Source of the DNA: Leucobacter chromiireducens subsp. solipictus
Lineage (GTDB): Bacteria; Actinomycetota; Actinomycetes; Actinomycetales; Microbacteriaceae
Direction: 5' to 3'
DNA length: 64,000 bases
Assembly: GCF_016758195.1 (NCBI RefSeq)
Contig: NZ_QYAC01000003.1
Span: forward strand, 62,001-126,000
Below, piece after piece: positions 25,468 to 34,456 of this stretch. Below the pieces are notes generated by a model. The model saw only the letters and a list, made by a program, of their open reading frames with translations, ran no database searches and was not told where the DNA came from. Each line of letters opens with the position of its first letter. Positions within the stretch are counted from its first letter, which is position 1. Made by a program: the position numbers and the translations under genes.

Positions 25468-27470
25468 TGCAGATTGTCAGTATCAGCATTTATCACCAGG
25501 ATGGCCGGAGAAGAGACGTAAATTTCCGCCTTAACGCCCTAAACATCATTACGGGCGACTCCAAGACGGGGAAAAGTTCGTTGCTCAACATTGTTGACTA
25601 CTGCCTCGGGCGCAAAAAGTCTTCAATCCCTCGCACGAAATGGTTCAAGGCCATCGCTTGGTTTGCTGTGGTCTTCCAGCTGCCAGGTGGTAACCGCGCT
25701 CTTGTTGCGCGAATCCCGCATGCGCCCGGCATATCAAACCACCGAGCCATGCTGGAGTTCGGGAACTCCGAAATGGTTGCTCCGCCCGCAGAACAGCTGC
25801 GGCTGAATGTCGACACAGAAGCCCTGCGGACCCAGCTTGGAACGCACATTGGCTTGGCGGGCGTGCAATTGGAATCGAGCGAGAACTCAACCAGGGGCCC
25901 GGTCTCTGTGGGGCTAGGGAGTGCGGTACCCTTCACGCTGCAGGAACAGCATGAAATCGACAACAAAGTCTCATTGTTTCACAGGCAGGACGAGCACGGA
26001 ATTGCGCAAGGACTCAGGGACTCACTCCCATTCTTCCTTGGCGCAGTGGACGGGGAACAAGCAGCAAAGAGAGCGAGGCTGCGAGAAGCCCGTCAAAAGC
26101 TCAGGCGTGCGGAGAATGCACTCGACGCCGCCGAGGAAGGACTCAAAGCGCAGCACCAGGAACTCCGTGAGTTGCTGAGCGAAGCTCGATCTGTTGGCCT
26201 CATCACGTCGCGAGTTGACGATCCAGGACAAAGCATCGTGGATGTGCTCAACAACGTGAGATTTACAAGACTGTCGGAACCAGTCATCTCCAAGGCCGAT
26301 CTTGCTGCCCAGGACGAACGGCGCCGAAATGAACAGAAACGTTTTGAGCTCGCGCAGGAGCTCAACGTTTACATGAACAACCGTGAGCTTCTACTCGACG
26401 TACGAGATGGAGAAGGCGATTACGACGATTCATTGTCACTCCAGATCGAGCGATTGAGCGTGCTCGACTTCATCCCTCATCGAGACAGGCATAAGGATGT
26501 TTGCCCGGTCTGTGAGCAGGTGATGCCTCAGCCAGACGCAACAGTCGAAAGCCTTAATTCCCGACTGTACGAGCTGCGTGACGAACTCTCGCAGGTGACG
26601 GCCAGAAGACCCAAACGGCAACAGGCGTTGAGAGAGAATGACGGTGAGATCGACCGCATTCGACGCGAGCTGAGCATCATCGACGCGACGATGGACGGAA
26701 GCGCCGTATCCGATCTCAACATGAATCCGAGCGCGTTGCGCGAAGCGCAACAATTCGTTCGCGGCCGCATCGATGCCATCCTGAGTAATCTGCAAGGCCG
26801 TGATGACACCGAAGTGGCAAGGCTCCGTAGCGCTCGTGAACAGGCACAGGCAATGGTCGAAGCGCTCGAGAGCGAACTCGACGGCGGTGAAGCCCGAGAG
26901 CAGCTGACCTCACGCTTGAACGCACTAAGTGTCCTCCTGGGAAGTTACAGCCAGCGGCTCAACCTCGAGCAAGCCGATATGCCGATTCGACTGGACGTTC
27001 ACCAGCTCACAATCGTTGTGGATACTGAAGACGGCCCGCTGCCTCTCCCCAATATTGGAAGCGGTGAAAACTGGGTCGGTTACCATGTTGCCGCGCACTT
27101 GGCGCTCCACGAGTACTTCTTGAAACAGCGCCGCCCCGTGCCTCGATTTCTCATGTTCGACCAACCCAGCAAGGCCCATTTCCAGTCGGATCGGCCTCGC
27201 GATCCAAACGATGAGTACGTCGATCCTGATCGAGAGTCTGTGCGGAACATGTTCAAACTCTTCGCTGATTACTCCGACGCCCTCAACGGTCAGATCCAAC
27301 TCATCGTTGTCGACCACGCAGATTATGAGGATGACTGGTTCGCGAACTCAGTTATATACAACTGGAGACAAGGTCGAACATTCATTCCCAACACCTGGCT
27401 TTCTCCTGAGGCGCAGTTGCTTCCGGACGACGCCAGCAGCGAGCAGCTCCGACTGGAAGCCACGCCTTAG
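25467..27470 (+). CDS. ABC-3C system SMC-like ATPase (DUF3732)
   Basis: The 667-residue protein is an SMC/Rad50-like ABC ATPase. Walker A is GDSKTGKSS at 30-38. Long coiled coils (about 200-300 and 360-490) flank a Rad50-type hook-like CPVC near residue 345. The C-terminal half carries the GSGENWVGYHVAAHLALHE signature and the FLMFDQPS Walker B region, both characteristic of the DUF3732 ATPases of ABC three-component conflict systems. It probably senses invading DNA or an altered nucleoprotein state and licenses the nuclease effector. It is cotranscribed with the two upstream genes. Confidence 0.87.
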   Translation: MQIVSISIYHQDGRRRDVNFRLNALNIITGDSKTGKSSLLNIVDYCLGRKKSSIPRTKWFKAIAWFAVVFQLPGGNRALVARIPHAPGISNHRAMLEFGNSEMVAPPAEQLRLNVDTEALRTQLGTHIGLAGVQLESSENSTRGPVSVGLGSAVPFTLQEQHEIDNKVSLFHRQDEHGIAQGLRDSLPFFLGAVDGEQAAKRARLREARQKLRRAENALDAAEEGLKAQHQELRELLSEARSVGLITSRVDDPGQSIVDVLNNVRFTRLSEPVISKADLAAQDERRRNEQKRFELAQELNVYMNNRELLLDVRDGEGDYDDSLSLQIERLSVLDFIPHRDRHKDVCPVCEQVMPQPDATVESLNSRLYELRDELSQVTARRPKRQQALRENDGEIDRIRRELSIIDATMDGSAVSDLNMNPSALREAQQFVRGRIDAILSNLQGRDDTEVARLRSAREQAQAMVEALESELDGGEAREQLTSRLNALSVLLGSYSQRLNLEQADMPIRLDVHQLTIVVDTEDGPLPLPNIGSGENWVGYHVAAHLALHEYFLKQRRPVPRFLMFDQPSKAHFQSDRPRDPNDEYVDPDRESVRNMFKLFADYSDALNGQIQLIVVDHADYEDDWFANSVIYNWRQGRTFIPNTWLSPEAQLLPDDASSEQLRLEATP

Positions 27471-27855
27471 CCTGGATCTCCCCTTGTGACGTGTCAAACG
27501 TGACTTGGCCGCCCTACTTGCTGAGGTGCTCTAAGGCACAGAGCCAAGAGCGACTATTTCACTAAGGCGGCAGGCAGTCCTCTCGAGCCGCTGCGGATAA
27601 CAGAAGCCGTAGGCGCAGATTCGGTTCGGATCAAGCAACGTTGGTCGGAAACCGCTAACCCGATCGTTGCTGGTACCTCAGGGAAGCGGTATCTACAGAG
27701 GGTGCTTGAAACCCGTAAAAGAGACCGAGGTCTCTGAGGTTCCGCACGAACAGGCCGCCCCCTGCGTCAAGTGCCGCGCTGTCGGACGGCCCGTTTGTCT
27801 TGGGCGCGCCTCGCGTTTCCTAGGAGCTGCTTGAGAGGTGCCCTAGTTTAGGAGT
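27471..27855. other. Intergenic region between ABC-3C and R-M genes
   Basis: No gene is visible. It contains one small palindrome, AGAGACC and GGTCTCT separated by two bases (27720-27735), which could be an operator for the restriction-modification gene or a weak terminator. The last bases before the next ATG include TAGTTTAGGAGT, which mixes a -10-like sequence with a close ribosome site. Confidence 0.4.
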
Positions 27856-30800
27856 ATGGCAAATCCAGCGATCGAACCATGGAGCGCAGCGCTCAGCACT
27901 TTCGGCGCCGAAAGCGCTGCCAAACTCGATGGACCTGGCGACCGCGAAGCAGCGATTCGCGGCCCTCTTGAGCAACTCATTAAGTCCGTCGGCAGTCTCG
28001 TGGGCAGAGCCGCTGTGCTGCATGACGAGGTGCGAGACCAGGAGCGTCGTGTGCGCCCCGATTACGGGGTCTCCATCAATAGAGTCATGATCGGGTACAT
28101 CGAGGTGAAAGCTCCTGGGCGCTCTATTAATCCGACGGAGATGACCGGACATGACCTGGAGCAGTGGACTCGACAACGAGATCTGCCGAACCTGCTCTAT
28201 ACCAACGGTACGGACTGGCGATACTATCGCGGCGGGGAACTGATTGAACAGGCCATTCTGACGCCCCAGTCCCTGGTTGATGTCGGAGCAAACCTAGAGG
28301 CCACGCCTCAACTCGAGGCTATATTTCGAGCGTTCCTGAACTGGACGGCTGCCCCCATCACATCGGTGCGGTCCTTGGTCCGCGCAATCGCACCGCTGAC
28401 TCGTTTGTTGAGAGGCGAGGTTCTCGATCAGCTCGCCGCGGAGCGGAAACGTATCTCTTCCGGAGAGCTCGAGGACGAACAACCCTTTATCGGACTAGCC
28501 CGCGATTGGCGTCGCCTGCTCTTTCCTCAGGCTGAGGACGAGACCTTTGCAGATGGGTATGCGCAGGCGGTGACCTTCGCGCTTCTCCTCGCGCGCACTA
28601 GCAACATCGAAATCTCTGGCCGCAGCCTGCATGAAGTTGGTAGGGAGCTTGGCCTTCAACATTCACTCATGGGGCGAGCGCTCCAGCTGCTCACTGACGA
28701 CGTGGCCACTGATTTCAAGGTGTCACTCGACCTGCTGGTCACCGTAGTAGGCGCAGTACGTTGGGACAGAATTCGCTCCAGTAAGCGTGACGTCTATCTC
28801 TATCTCTACGAAGAGTTCCTGGCAGAGTACGATGACGAGCTCAGGCAGGACTCCGGTACTTACTACACGCCGAAGGAACTAGTAGACGAGATGGTGCGCC
28901 TGACGCAGACGGTTCTCCAGGAAGAACTAAAGATTGACCAGGGCTTCGCATCCTCCGATGTCTACACGATAGATCCGGCGATGGGAACGGGCACTTTCCT
29001 CCAATCGATTGTCGAAACCGTCCAGGAACAGGTGAAGATAGAGGAAGGCCCTGGTGGCGTCGCCGATGCTTTGACTGAGCTGGCGCAACGTCTAGTGGGA
29101 TTCGAAATCCAGATGGGACCTTACGCAGTGGCCGAGCTGCGTGTGGCAGAGCTGCTCACGCAAGCTGATGCTTCACTGCCCGATGACGGACTCAAACTTT
29201 ATGTCACCGACACACTCGATGACCCGAATGCTGATATGACGCAGATCGCATCCGGTCTTCAACCGATTGCTAATTCTCGCAAGCGAGCGAACGCGATCAA
29301 GCGTTCCCAGAAGGTCAACGTCGTTATTGGCAATCCACCCTATCGAGAGCTGGCTTCCGGTCTTGGCGGGTGGGTTGAACATGGTAGCGGTGCCGATGGC
29401 AAGGAGAGCGAGGGCGTTCTTAGTGCCTTTCTCGAAGACGTACCGGGTCGCATTGCCGCGAAATTGAAGAACTTCTACATCTATTTCTGGCGGTGGGGTA
29501 CATGGAAGGTATGGGAATCAACACCGGCTGATGAGACCGGAATCATCTGCTTTATCACGACATCTGGGTATGTCACCGGCACAGCTTTCAAGACAATGCG
29601 TCGCTATATTCGTCAACACGCCAGTGACGGGTGGATCATCGACTTGACGCCGGAAGGGCAGACGCCGGAGGTGGCAACGCGAATCTTTCCTCAGGTACGG
29701 CAGCCGCTGGCCATTGGAATATTCGTGCGCCGCCCAGAAACCGACCTTGCCACCCCAGCCAACCTTCGCTACTTGTCCGTGCATGGTAGGCGTGCTGAGA
29801 AGTTCAGCCAGCTTCGGAAACTTGAGATTTCGGACGCTTCTTGGCGAACTGTTCGCACTGACTGGACGGCGCCGTTCACGGCGGCAGCCTCGTCTTCTTG
29901 GGATGACTGGCCCACCGTAGACAACATCTTTCCCTGGTACTCTCCGGGTGTCTTCCCGACCCGGACGTGGGTATATTCTCCTTCCAGCTCTACGCTCGAG
30001 GCGCGTTGGAAGACCTTGGTGGGAGAGGCTGACCAAGAGGAACGACGAAAGCTCATGAAGGACTCCGGAACGGCTTTCCATTCAGAGTTCAAGGATTTGC
30101 CAGGCTATCCGCATCCAGCGCGGCTGCCCAAGATTTCCTCACTCACTGCGCAGAGTGACGCGGAGCCAATCATCAAAGTCGGTTTCCGGGCGTTCGATCG
30201 CCAATACTTGTTAGCAGATCCACGCCTCATTCACCGTGCCCGAGAAGGTCTTTGGGAAGCTGCGCTTGTGCAGGGTCAGGTGTTTGTCTTCGAACAACAT
30301 GTTCACTCCATCTCAGGAGGGCCGGGGCTGCTGTTTTCCGGTTGGATTCCTGATAACCACCATTTCAATAACCGTGGTGGTCGATCAATGCCGTTCCTGC
30401 ACCCGGACGGCACTGCAAATCTCGCCTCGGGACTGGTTACCGCGCTCACATCAGAATTTGGAGAGCCAGTTGAACCCGTTGATGTGCTGGCCTATGTTGC
30501 AGCTGTGACTGCGCACCCGGGATTTACTTTAGATTTTGCAGACGAGCTTGAGACGCCGGGGATCCGCGTCCCGTTGACGAAAGATTATGCACTTTGGGCA
30601 GAAGCGGTTGAGCTTGGCAAGGATCTACTAACGGCTCAGACTTTTGGACGGTTCGATGGCTCGGATATTGCCTATTCCCAGGACGATCCCCGTCGCGTGA
30701 TGATCCGAGACCGAGTTAAGGAGTTGCCCCAGGGACTTTCTTACGATGCCTCTGCAGAGGAGATCATTGTGGGTGGAGGACGGTTTGGCCCTGTCTCCCG

Positions 30801-31158
30801 GAAAGTCTTTGAATACAGTGTTGGTGGGAGAAACGTCCTAAAGTCATGGGTGGGATACCGCTCCAATGAGCCCGCTGGAAAGCGCACCTCTCCGCTTGAC
30901 GATCTCAACCCAACGGTTTGGGAGCGTGAATGGACGAAGGATCTCCTGGAAGTACTTACAGTGCTCTCTAAGCTTGTAGCCCTCGAAGAAGGCCAGGCCA
31001 AACTGCTAAAGAAGATTGTTTCGACGCCCGTCTTTACTGTGACTGAACTCGAAGAGTGTGGTACCGCTTGGCCAAAGCAAGACAGTGATCGCAAGCCGCG
31101 CCGCGCCATCACGAACGCGCTGTTTGACGTCGAGGCGGTCGTGAAGGATGGAAACTAG
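27856..31158 (+). CDS. Single-chain restriction-modification enzyme (type IIG/ISP-like)
   Basis: The 1100-residue polypeptide joins a nuclease and an adenine methyltransferase. The N-terminal PD-ExK domain shows RPDYGV and GYIEVKAPG (about 68-88). A helical coupler follows (about 180-330). The N6-adenine MTase has motif I DPAMGTGTF (about 373) and motif IV NPPY (about 493). The C-terminal part (about 700-1050) resembles the specificity domain of type ISP enzymes. No helicase domain is present, unlike LlaGI-type ISP enzymes, so it is closer to type IIG. Modification and cleavage by one chain would explain the absence of separate hsd genes. It stands alone downstream of the ABC-3C genes. Confidence 0.88.
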   Translation: MANPAIEPWSAALSTFGAESAAKLDGPGDREAAIRGPLEQLIKSVGSLVGRAAVLHDEVRDQERRVRPDYGVSINRVMIGYIEVKAPGRSINPTEMTGHDLEQWTRQRDLPNLLYTNGTDWRYYRGGELIEQAILTPQSLVDVGANLEATPQLEAIFRAFLNWTAAPITSVRSLVRAIAPLTRLLRGEVLDQLAAERKRISSGELEDEQPFIGLARDWRRLLFPQAEDETFADGYAQAVTFALLLARTSNIEISGRSLHEVGRELGLQHSLMGRALQLLTDDVATDFKVSLDLLVTVVGAVRWDRIRSSKRDVYLYLYEEFLAEYDDELRQDSGTYYTPKELVDEMVRLTQTVLQEELKIDQGFASSDVYTIDPAMGTGTFLQSIVETVQEQVKIEEGPGGVADALTELAQRLVGFEIQMGPYAVAELRVAELLTQADASLPDDGLKLYVTDTLDDPNADMTQIASGLQPIANSRKRANAIKRSQKVNVVIGNPPYRELASGLGGWVEHGSGADGKESEGVLSAFLEDVPGRIAAKLKNFYIYFWRWGTWKVWESTPADETGIICFITTSGYVTGTAFKTMRRYIRQHASDGWIIDLTPEGQTPEVATRIFPQVRQPLAIGIFVRRPETDLATPANLRYLSVHGRRAEKFSQLRKLEISDASWRTVRTDWTAPFTAAASSSWDDWPTVDNIFPWYSPGVFPTRTWVYSPSSSTLEARWKTLVGEADQEERRKLMKDSGTAFHSEFKDLPGYPHPARLPKISSLTAQSDAEPIIKVGFRAFDRQYLLADPRLIHRAREGLWEAALVQGQVFVFEQHVHSISGGPGLLFSGWIPDNHHFNNRGGRSMPFLHPDGTANLASGLVTALTSEFGEPVEPVDVLAYVAAVTAHPGFTLDFADELETPGIRVPLTKDYALWAEAVELGKDLLTAQTFGRFDGSDIAYSQDDPRRVMIRDRVKELPQGLSYDASAEEIIVGGGRFGPVSRKVFEYSVGGRNVLKSWVGYRSNEPAGKRTSPLDDLNPTVWEREWTKDLLEVLTVLSKLVALEEGQAKLLKKIVSTPVFTVTELEECGTAWPKQDSDRKPRRAITNALFDVEAVVKDGN

Positions 31159-31950
31159 GCCACTTCTTGCCGCCCTTTATGCGCGTCCAGGAAGGTGCAG
31201 AAAGGGTTGCGATCCCATAGAGCTTTGCTGTGTCCTCTTCTCAATGTGACGATGGCGAGTACCTGCGCCGCGACTGTTTCAACTCTTCGAGACGGTGGAT
31301 GTGAAAGAACACCAGACACCCTTCGACGAGTGGTTGAATGCGGTAGGGCAGATATGCTTCTTTCACGTCAACCAGGCGTTTGAAGGCTTCGGAAAGTAAC
31401 CGATCGGTCTGATATCGAGGGCATCCTGGAGGCCTCTTCGCTGTTCCACCGTTAGGGGGCGGAGTTCTCCCACAACCTTCGCTTCTGGCGCACGGACATG
31501 ATGAGCGAAGCAACTATGCGGGAACGGGCCGAAGCCATCGAATCAATTCTTAGAAAAAGAAGTCTGGCGCGAAGACAACAAGCTCTGGCGTGAGGACCTG
31601 TAACCAGGTGATGAGCCTCTAGCTGGGTTCGGCATCGGCCTGCGGCTGCTCGGTCATGTCAAAAAGGTTTTCGATCAGGAAGCTTTCTGACATGACCAAG
31701 CCGGAGGGCCAGATCCAAACCTGGGGATGACTCGCACCGAGGAAGCGTTTGCTGACCGGTCTTGAATCTTGATCGCCATAAAGTCACCAAAAATTCCACC
31801 CCAGGGCCCAACGGACGCGCATCAAACTAAGCAACTAGTGGGCCAATCAAGTGGTCAACATCATGCAAAACATGCAAAACGTGACGCGCTCTGCAATGTA
31901 TGGAACGGCGAAGCCCCAGCGAAGCATTGGAAATCGGCCGATCCGTCTGC
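31159..31950. other. Decayed region near the element end
   Basis: No intact gene can be supported. Short protein-like stretches interrupted by stops are present in several frames, for example around 31255-31400 and 31460-31600. A perfect 10-base inverted repeat, GGTCATGTCA and TGACATGACC, spans 31652-31697 with a 26-base spacer. A 9-base direct repeat ATGCAAAAC occurs near 31860-31880. The segment separates the restriction-modification gene from the partial tRNA. Confidence 0.5.
31652..31697. repeat. 10-base inverted repeat near attachment site
   Basis: Arms GGTCATGTCA and its complement, 26 bases apart, lie about 255 bases from the partial tRNA. Possible roles are an integrase or excisionase arm site, or the trace of a lost insertion. 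None is proven. Confidence 0.5.
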
Positions 31951-31994
31951 CTGGGGGTCAAGGGGTCGCAGGTTCAAATCCTGTCAGCCCGACA
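31951..31994 (+). other. 3' half of tRNA-Pro(GGG): probable attachment site
   Basis: The sequence runs from the anticodon loop (CTGGGGG, anticodon GGG) through the 3' anticodon stem TCAAG, a variable loop, the T arm (GCAGG, TTCAAAT, CCTGT) and the acceptor strand CAGCCCG with discriminator A. The 5' half (acceptor, D arm, 5' anticodon stem) is absent from the preceding bases. Tyrosine integrases commonly target tRNA 3' ends, so this is probably the right-hand att copy of the element whose integrase is at 22108-23283. The full tRNA should lie at the other end, left of the window. Confidence 0.8.
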
Positions 31995-32019
31995 AATGCG
32001 ATGTCTCAGGACATCAGGG

Positions 32020-32058
32020 ACACCTGAACCCGCGGAAACGCGAGTTCAGGTGTTTTTC
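32020..32058 (+). terminator. Hairpin with T-run after the partial tRNA
   Basis: Arms ACACCTGAAC and complement around a CGCG-GAAA-CGCG core are followed by TTTTTCGTTT, a classical Rho-independent layout. It lies 26 bases after the tRNA fragment and would terminate a tRNA transcript. It also contains the stop codon of the leftward transposase remnant. A smaller hairpin, GATGTC-TCAG-GACATC, is at 32000-32015. Confidence 0.7.
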
Positions 32059-32333
32059 GTTTGGTAGTCCTTTTCTGGGTCGATGGTGTATTCGCCGAGG
32101 ACTTCCCTGGTGGTTGTGATGCCGGCGGCGTGACTGGCGTGGACGAGACAGACGAGCTCGACGCGGGCGTGACCTCGACCAATCCCAAGGTGCTTGAGCT
32201 TCCCTGCAGATCGGAACCTGATGGCGTCTCCGGGTCAGCGATGTCGTATCTCACTTGCCAGGTGTCTGGAGTGACTGGTTGTGTGGATGCGGCATTCGGG
32301 GTCGCGGTGCACGCGAGCCTTGGGCTCTTCTCT
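32046..32333 (-). pseudogene. IS481-family transposase remnant (3' end)
   Basis: Read leftward, the last 52 codons encode GKLKHLGIGRGHARVELVCL and end VLGEYTIDPEKDYQTKNT, the typical C-terminus of IS481-family DDE transposases (GKLxHxGIGR, then a TIDPxKDYQ ending). The upstream part (PVTPDTWQVRYDIADPE) continues the family pattern but in another frame, so a frameshift lies near 32205. No catalytic domain is present upstream. The element is a dead fragment beside the integration site, which suggests repeated insertion here. Confidence 0.75.
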
Positions 32334-32454
32334 CGATCACGCGGTGGAAAGCGGAAGTTCTTGTGGTGACTGCGGCGAAGGCTGCAGTAGGCCGAGTCAA
32401 ACTCAAGCCAGCACCCAATGGCGGACCACTCGGCTCAAACGTACAGGCGAGTCT

Positions 32455-32757
32455 CTAGCGTGCCCGATGGTGCGCGAGCTCGAAATCAATAAACGCCGCG
32501 ATCATCGCCCGGTAGGCATGTTCCACGACCTCTGGCGATGCACCGCTTTGCTCCGCGAGGCCGCGAACCTTGACGATGACCTGCTCTACGCGATCCGGGG
32601 CGCGCACCGCCTGCTCATCCTTCTTGAGCGAGCCTGCTGCGAGAACCCACTCCTGACGCTCGGCGATGAGCTCCACAATCCGGGCATCGAGTGCATCGAT
32701 TTGGTTCCGAACTTCGTCGATGCTTGGCGTCGCAGCTTCGGTCATGCGGTCGAGCAT
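32455..32757 (-). CDS. Chorismate mutase (AroQ type)
   Basis: The 100-residue all-helical protein matches stand-alone AroQ chorismate mutases. Features are EVRNQIDALDARIVELIAER (first helix with the active-site Arg pattern), the central LKKDEQAVRAPDRVEQVI with Lys and Arg residues, and a C-terminal helix ending near EHAYRAMIAAFIDFE. It converts chorismate to prephenate for Phe and Tyr synthesis. ATG 32757 is preceded by AGGAAA; ATG 32745 is an alternative. It is divergent from the aminotransferase gene. Predicted cytoplasmic. Confidence 0.85.
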   Translation of the reverse strand: MLDRMTEAATPSIDEVRNQIDALDARIVELIAERQEWVLAAGSLKKDEQAVRAPDRVEQVIVKVRGLAEQSGASPEVVEHAYRAMIAAFIDFELAHHRAR

Positions 32758-32982
32758 AGCGATTTCCTACGAATGGATCACCCCGGACAAAAAGGATGCC
32801 GTGTTCAGAGGCGATTGCAGTCCATCACCCTGACGGTCGGCACGGAACCGCTCAGGTATCCTGGATTGATCCCGGGGCACATCCGCAGCCGGGACGGTCG
32901 CGCGCCTGCCGCTCGGGGGATCACCTGATGGGGGAGCCGGCCCAACTCGCTGGTCGACAACGGCCACTTTGGGGAGACGTAC

Positions 32983-34245
32983 GTGAGTGAACTAGCAGCC
33001 TTCGACCGCCGTGAATCTGAGGTCCGGGGGTACATCCGCTCGTTCCCCGTGCTCTTCGAGCGCGCGAACGGTTCGGTGCTCAGCACCGCGGACGGCCGCG
33101 ACTACCTCGACTTCTTCGCGGGTGCCGGCGTGCTCAACTACGGGCACAACAACCCCAAGCTGACCGAGCCGCTGATCGACTACCTCCGCGAGGGCGGGAT
33201 TCTGCACGGACTCGACATGGCGACCTCGGCGAAGCGGGACTTCATCGAGGCATTCGAGCGCCGGATCCTGGAACCCCGCGGCCTGGACTACAAGCTGCAG
33301 TTCACCGGCCCGACCGGGGCGAACGCGGTGGAGGCGGCGCTCAAGGTTGCGCGCCAGGCGACCGGCCGCTCCAACGTCGTCGCCTTCACGAACGGCTTCC
33401 ACGGGCTCAGCCTCGGGGCGCTCGCCGCCACGGGCAACGCCAAGTATCGGCGCGCCGGCGGCGTGGACCTCGGTGGGGTCACCCGACTGCCCTACGACGG
33501 CTATCTCGGCGCGGACCTCGACACCCTTGACCTGTTCGAAAAGATGCTCACCGATCCGGGCTCAGGGCTGGACGTCCCCGCCGCGGTGATCGTGGAGACC
33601 GTGCAGGGCGAGGGCGGCATCAACGTGGCGAGCTCCGCGTGGCTGCAGCGCCTGCGCGAGCTGACCGCCGCCCACGGCATCCTGCTGATCGTCGACGACA
33701 TCCAGGCGGGCGTGGGCCGCACCGGAGCGTTCTTCAGCTTCGAAGAATCGGGCATCGTCCCCGACCTCGTCACCGTCTCCAAGTCGATCTCCGCATCCGG
33801 GCTGCCGATGTCGCTGCTGCTCATGCGCCCCGAGGTGGATGTGTGGGAGCCCGGCGCCCACACCGGCACCTTCCGCGGCAACAGCCTGGCCTTCGTAAGT
33901 GCCCGGGCCGCCCTGGACAGCTACTGGGCGGACGCCGCGTTTATGGATCAGGCGGCGGAGCGCAGCGCACAACTGCGCGCAGCGCTCGACGCTATCGCGA
34001 CCGAGTTCCCCGAGGCGGGCTTCGTGGTCCGCGGGCGCGGCCTCATGTACGGGCTGGCTTCGGCAAGCCGCCCCGAGCTTGCGGGCGCGGTCTCCGCCGC
34101 GGCGTTCGAACGCGGACTCGTGATCGAGACCTCCGGCGGCTCCGACGAGGTCCTGAAGTTCCTCCCGGCGCTGACCATCACGGCCGAAGAGCTCGACGCG
34201 GGGCTTGCGATCGTGCGGGAGTCGCTGCGCGCGGTCGGCGCGTAG
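32983..34245 (+). CDS. ectB: Diaminobutyrate--2-oxoglutarate aminotransferase (EctB-like)
   Basis: The 420-residue class III PLP aminotransferase matches EctB closely: RRESEVRGYIRSFPVLFERA at the start, FFAGAGVLNYGHNNP, QFTGPTGANAVEAALK, GFHGLSLGALAATGN, VETVQGEGGINVAS, IVDDIQAGVGRTG and the PLP-lysine motif VSKSISASG, followed by HTGTFRGNSLAF. EctB makes L-2,4-diaminobutyrate from aspartate semialdehyde, the first step to ectoine or to diaminobutyrate-containing siderophores. The start is GTG 32983 behind GGGGAGA. No ectA or ectC is adjacent, so its pathway is uncertain. An upstream 20-codon frame (32929-32990) overlaps the start. Confidence 0.83.
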   Translation: MSELAAFDRRESEVRGYIRSFPVLFERANGSVLSTADGRDYLDFFAGAGVLNYGHNNPKLTEPLIDYLREGGILHGLDMATSAKRDFIEAFERRILEPRGLDYKLQFTGPTGANAVEAALKVARQATGRSNVVAFTNGFHGLSLGALAATGNAKYRRAGGVDLGGVTRLPYDGYLGADLDTLDLFEKMLTDPGSGLDVPAAVIVETVQGEGGINVASSAWLQRLRELTAAHGILLIVDDIQAGVGRTGAFFSFEESGIVPDLVTVSKSISASGLPMSLLLMRPEVDVWEPGAHTGTFRGNSLAFVSARAALDSYWADAAFMDQAAERSAQLRAALDAIATEFPEAGFVVRGRGLMYGLASASRPELAGAVSAAAFERGLVIETSGGSDEVLKFLPALTITAEELDAGLAIVRESLRAVGA

Positions 34246-34348
34246 CGCGAACGCCCGGGCGAACGCCCAGGCCACTCCGGCCGGTGCACCGACCCCGGCC
34301 GGGAAGGCGTGGCAACGCTCCGAGCGCTGCGCCGCGGCGCATTCATCG

Positions 34349-34366
34349 CCCAGGCTGGTGCCTGGG
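34349..34366 (+). terminator. Short hairpin after EctB-like gene
   Basis: CCCAGGC and GCCTGGG around a TGGT loop lie about 100 bases past the stop. It is a possible terminator without a T-run. Confidence 0.35.
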
Positions 34367-34456
34367 AGAACCGGCTGTCCTCCGCCGTATCGCACTTCCC
34401 GAGTGAAATAATCGCGGGAGCGGCAGTTGCGCCGCGCGGGACCCCGGGGAGGCGAC

